A DNA stretch of 7,977 bases from the NCBI GenBank assembly GCA_023137075.1, contig JAGLQA010000103.1, positions 1 through 7,977 on the forward strand, given 5' to 3'. The stretch comes from Candidatus Aminicenantota bacterium. GTDB lineage: Bacteria; Acidobacteriota; Aminicenantia; UBA2199. Shown here in pieces: positions 6,410-7,977 of this stretch (the first letter of the stretch is position 1; the number at the start of each line of letters is the position of its first letter). The position numbers were made by a program, and so were the translations under genes. The notes under the pieces are model-generated. The model was not told the DNA's origin and did no database searches. It saw only the letters and a list, made by a program, of their open reading frames with translations.

Positions 6410-7977
6410 TTACTCATCTATATAGCCGAGAGACTTGAGTCTTTCCCGTTCTTCGGCATTGAGGCCGGAGTCCTTTTTCCCGGAGCTTTTTTTAAATTTT
6501 CCCCGAAACCGCCGGGCCGCCTTAATCATTTCTGAAAACCGTTTTTCTCCTGCCAGGTTCTTCGTCTCACCCGGGTCAATACTGAGATCGTAAACCCGGT
6601 TCCTATCGTTTTCGATAATTATCTTGATATCCCCGGTGATATAAGCGTATTGAAAAGGATGTTTGGTGCCATCGGCATATATAACGCGGTTATTAAAATT
6701 ATCCGCCTTGCCGTGGATATAGGTTAATAAAGAATCCCCCACTATTGCCCCCACTTTTCGGTCCCCCAACCAATCCATAACCGTGGGATAAATGTCGGCT
6801 AACTGCACATTTTTTTCGTAATACCCCGGTTTAATGCCGGGCCCCTTCATCATAAAGGGGATGCGCAGCACCTCATTGTATACGTCGGGACGGCCGTGAA
6901 CCCAGGAACCATGCTCAAAAAAACGCTCGCCGTGGTCCGCGGTCAACAGGTAGAGTGAATTCCCACTAAGGATTCCCTCTTGCTCGAACAACCCGGTGGT
7001 TTTCTCGAAAAAATCATAAGATGCCGGCACCTCATCCCGGTACAAAGCTTTCAGGGTTTCGACCTGTTCCGGGACCGGATTCTTTAAGAATATTTTAAAC
7101 TTGCCGTATACACTCTTTAATAATTCTATCCCGATGTTCCTGGAATAACGGCGCATCTCTAAGGGCAGTTCATAGGGGTCATGAGGTTCCAGCGTGTGGA
7201 TATAGATGAATAACTTCTTATCCCTGTTCTGCCGGGCAAAGTCACGAATAAAAACCTCCATATCGCCATACTTGTAGGCCGTGTATTCTATTCGAGAGGG
7301 GAACATGGATAGATCGCGCTTTCCTTTCCAGCATAAATAAACAAAATCAAATCCCTGGTAGGAATTGTTTTTTACTAAAAAGGAATTGGCAATAAAGGCG
7401 GCAGTGGCGTAACCTTTCCCCTTCATGTATTCGGCCAATAAAAATTCCTCTTCCGCGAGATTGGGGTGGTAAACCTGGTCGTCTACTAATGAAAATTTGT
7501 ATTTCCCGGAAAAAATAACCGCCAGCGAATCCGCTGTCCAGGCGGCATTGGCATAGGCGTTTTTGAATATAGCGCCCTCTTTGAAATGACTTTCGAAAAG
7601 TTCTTTTGCCTCAGTTAAGCCGCCGTAATCACCTCGCAGCGCGTCGATGAGGTAAAACACGAAGTTCTTGGGTTTTTCCTCTTTTTTGCGAAAAAAAGTG
7701 AAATTTCCCAGCACGCCGGCGCCATTGTTTTTATCTTTATTCTTGACCGCTATTTCGATAAGCGTCCCTTTTTTCGTAGATGACGGGGTAACCTCACGGC
7801 AAAAGTAAGTTAACCCGGTAGTAACCGGCTGAGATAAAACCGTCTTTCCGTCGGCTTTTATTTCATATTGCAGGGCTTCTCCCGGAAAGGCGCCTAAGTA
7901 ACCGGAAAAGGAAAATTTTTCTCCTGCTTTTATTTTATAAGTAATTGTGCTGTTTACCGGTATAAACAAGGACTTCA
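6410..7977 (-). CDS. Sulfatase-like hydrolase/transferase of the alkaline phosphatase superfamily (N-terminus outside window)
   Basis: About 520 residues are visible; residue numbers here count from the TTG codon at 7969-7967. The frame stays open to the window edge and begins mid beta-domain with no signal peptide or ribosome site, so the true start is outside. An N-terminal beta-rich domain (to about 95) precedes the sulfatase fold: YLIDALRGDYG (D109, metal), NAAWTADS (T145), YIHTLEPHDPY, TADHGERFFEHG (D345, H346, E348, H353) with WVHGRP (H358), then VYDLSIDPGETKNL and a C-terminal RLKSLGYIDE. These are typical of the predicted membrane or exported sulfatase-like proteins of many bacteria. 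The nucleophile site has Thr, not the Cys or Ser of C/S-x-P-x-R, so formylglycine cannot form. It may be a phosphatase, a phosphotransferase or another hydrolase. The substrate is unknown. Confidence 0.9.
   Translation of the reverse strand, partial: KSLFIPVNSTITYKIKAGEKFSFSGYLGAFPGEALQYEIKADGKTVLSQPVTTGLTYFCREVTPSSTKKGTLIEIAVKNKDKNNGAGVLGNFTFFRKKEEKPKNFVFYLIDALRGDYGGLTEAKELFESHFKEGAIFKNAYANAAWTADSLAVIFSGKYKFSLVDDQVYHPNLAEEEFLLAEYMKGKGYATAAFIANSFLVKNNSYQGFDFVYLCWKGKRDLSMFPSRIEYTAYKYGDMEVFIRDFARQNRDKKLFIYIHTLEPHDPYELPLEMRRYSRNIGIELLKSVYGKFKIFLKNPVPEQVETLKALYRDEVPASYDFFEKTTGLFEQEGILSGNSLYLLTADHGERFFEHGSWVHGRPDVYNEVLRIPFMMKGPGIKPGYYEKNVQLADIYPTVMDWLGDRKVGAIVGDSLLTYIHGKADNFNNRVIYADGTKHPFQYAYITGDIKIIIENDRNRVYDLSIDPGETKNLAGEKRFSEMIKAARRFRGKFKKSSGKKDSGLNAEERERLKSLGYIDE

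Noticed and set aside
6354..6425. A 23-codon plus-strand frame downstream of the TATAAT in the dyad
   Set aside because: It has no Shine-Dalgarno site, overlaps the 3' end of the sulfatase-like gene on the other strand, and its sequence resembles no leader peptide I know.
1..7977. A defence system, CRISPR array, transposon or tRNA
   Set aside because: I read both strands and found no regularly spaced repeats, transposase or nuclease motifs, terminal inverted repeats or cloverleaf sequence.

Overview
The window reads as chromosomal DNA of a bacterium with moderate GC content. It holds six protein-coding genes, densely packed, and shows no phage, transposon, RNA gene or CRISPR signal. A cleavable signal peptide on a large glycoside hydrolase, a pyrophosphate-type phosphofructokinase and a free-standing Aas-like acyl-ACP synthetase suggest a saccharolytic, probably anaerobic, diderm-type bacterium. 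An uncultured lineage is likely, but the sequence alone does not fix the phylum.

Layout. Positions 1-117 (+) are the C-terminus of a YjbQ/UPF0047 protein. Its stop codon overlaps, as ATGA, the start of a secreted GH97 glycoside hydrolase (114-2099, +). This converges on a PPi-type phosphofructokinase (2188-3387, -). A short divergent promoter region (about 3388-3515) separates that gene from a class I/II aminotransferase (start most likely 3516, to 4640, +). The aminotransferase in turn converges, with an 11-bp gap, on an Aas-like AMP-forming acyl-ACP/acyl-CoA synthetase (4652-6187, -). A gap of about 220 bp carries a promoter for the ligase and an unexplained dyad. The last gene is a sulfatase/alkaline-phosphatase-superfamily protein (6410 to the right edge, -) whose N-terminus lies outside the window.

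How the genes fit together. GH97 would release sugar from alpha-linked glycans outside the cytoplasm, and the PPi-PFK would carry the resulting hexose phosphate through glycolysis or gluconeogenesis. The ligase and the sulfatase-like protein are more plausibly envelope or lipid genes. The alternating strands mean this is not one operon. Only the YjbQ-GH97 pair is clearly cotranscribed.

Most notable points. The divergent PFK and aminotransferase genes both have a promoter placed so that transcription would begin at or next to the start codon, which suggests leaderless mRNAs. The GH97 active-site spacing predicts a retaining, alpha-galactosidase-type enzyme rather than a SusB-type inverting one. 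The sulfatase-like protein lacks the Cys/Ser needed for formylglycine and has Thr in its place. I see no clear new defence or mobile system.
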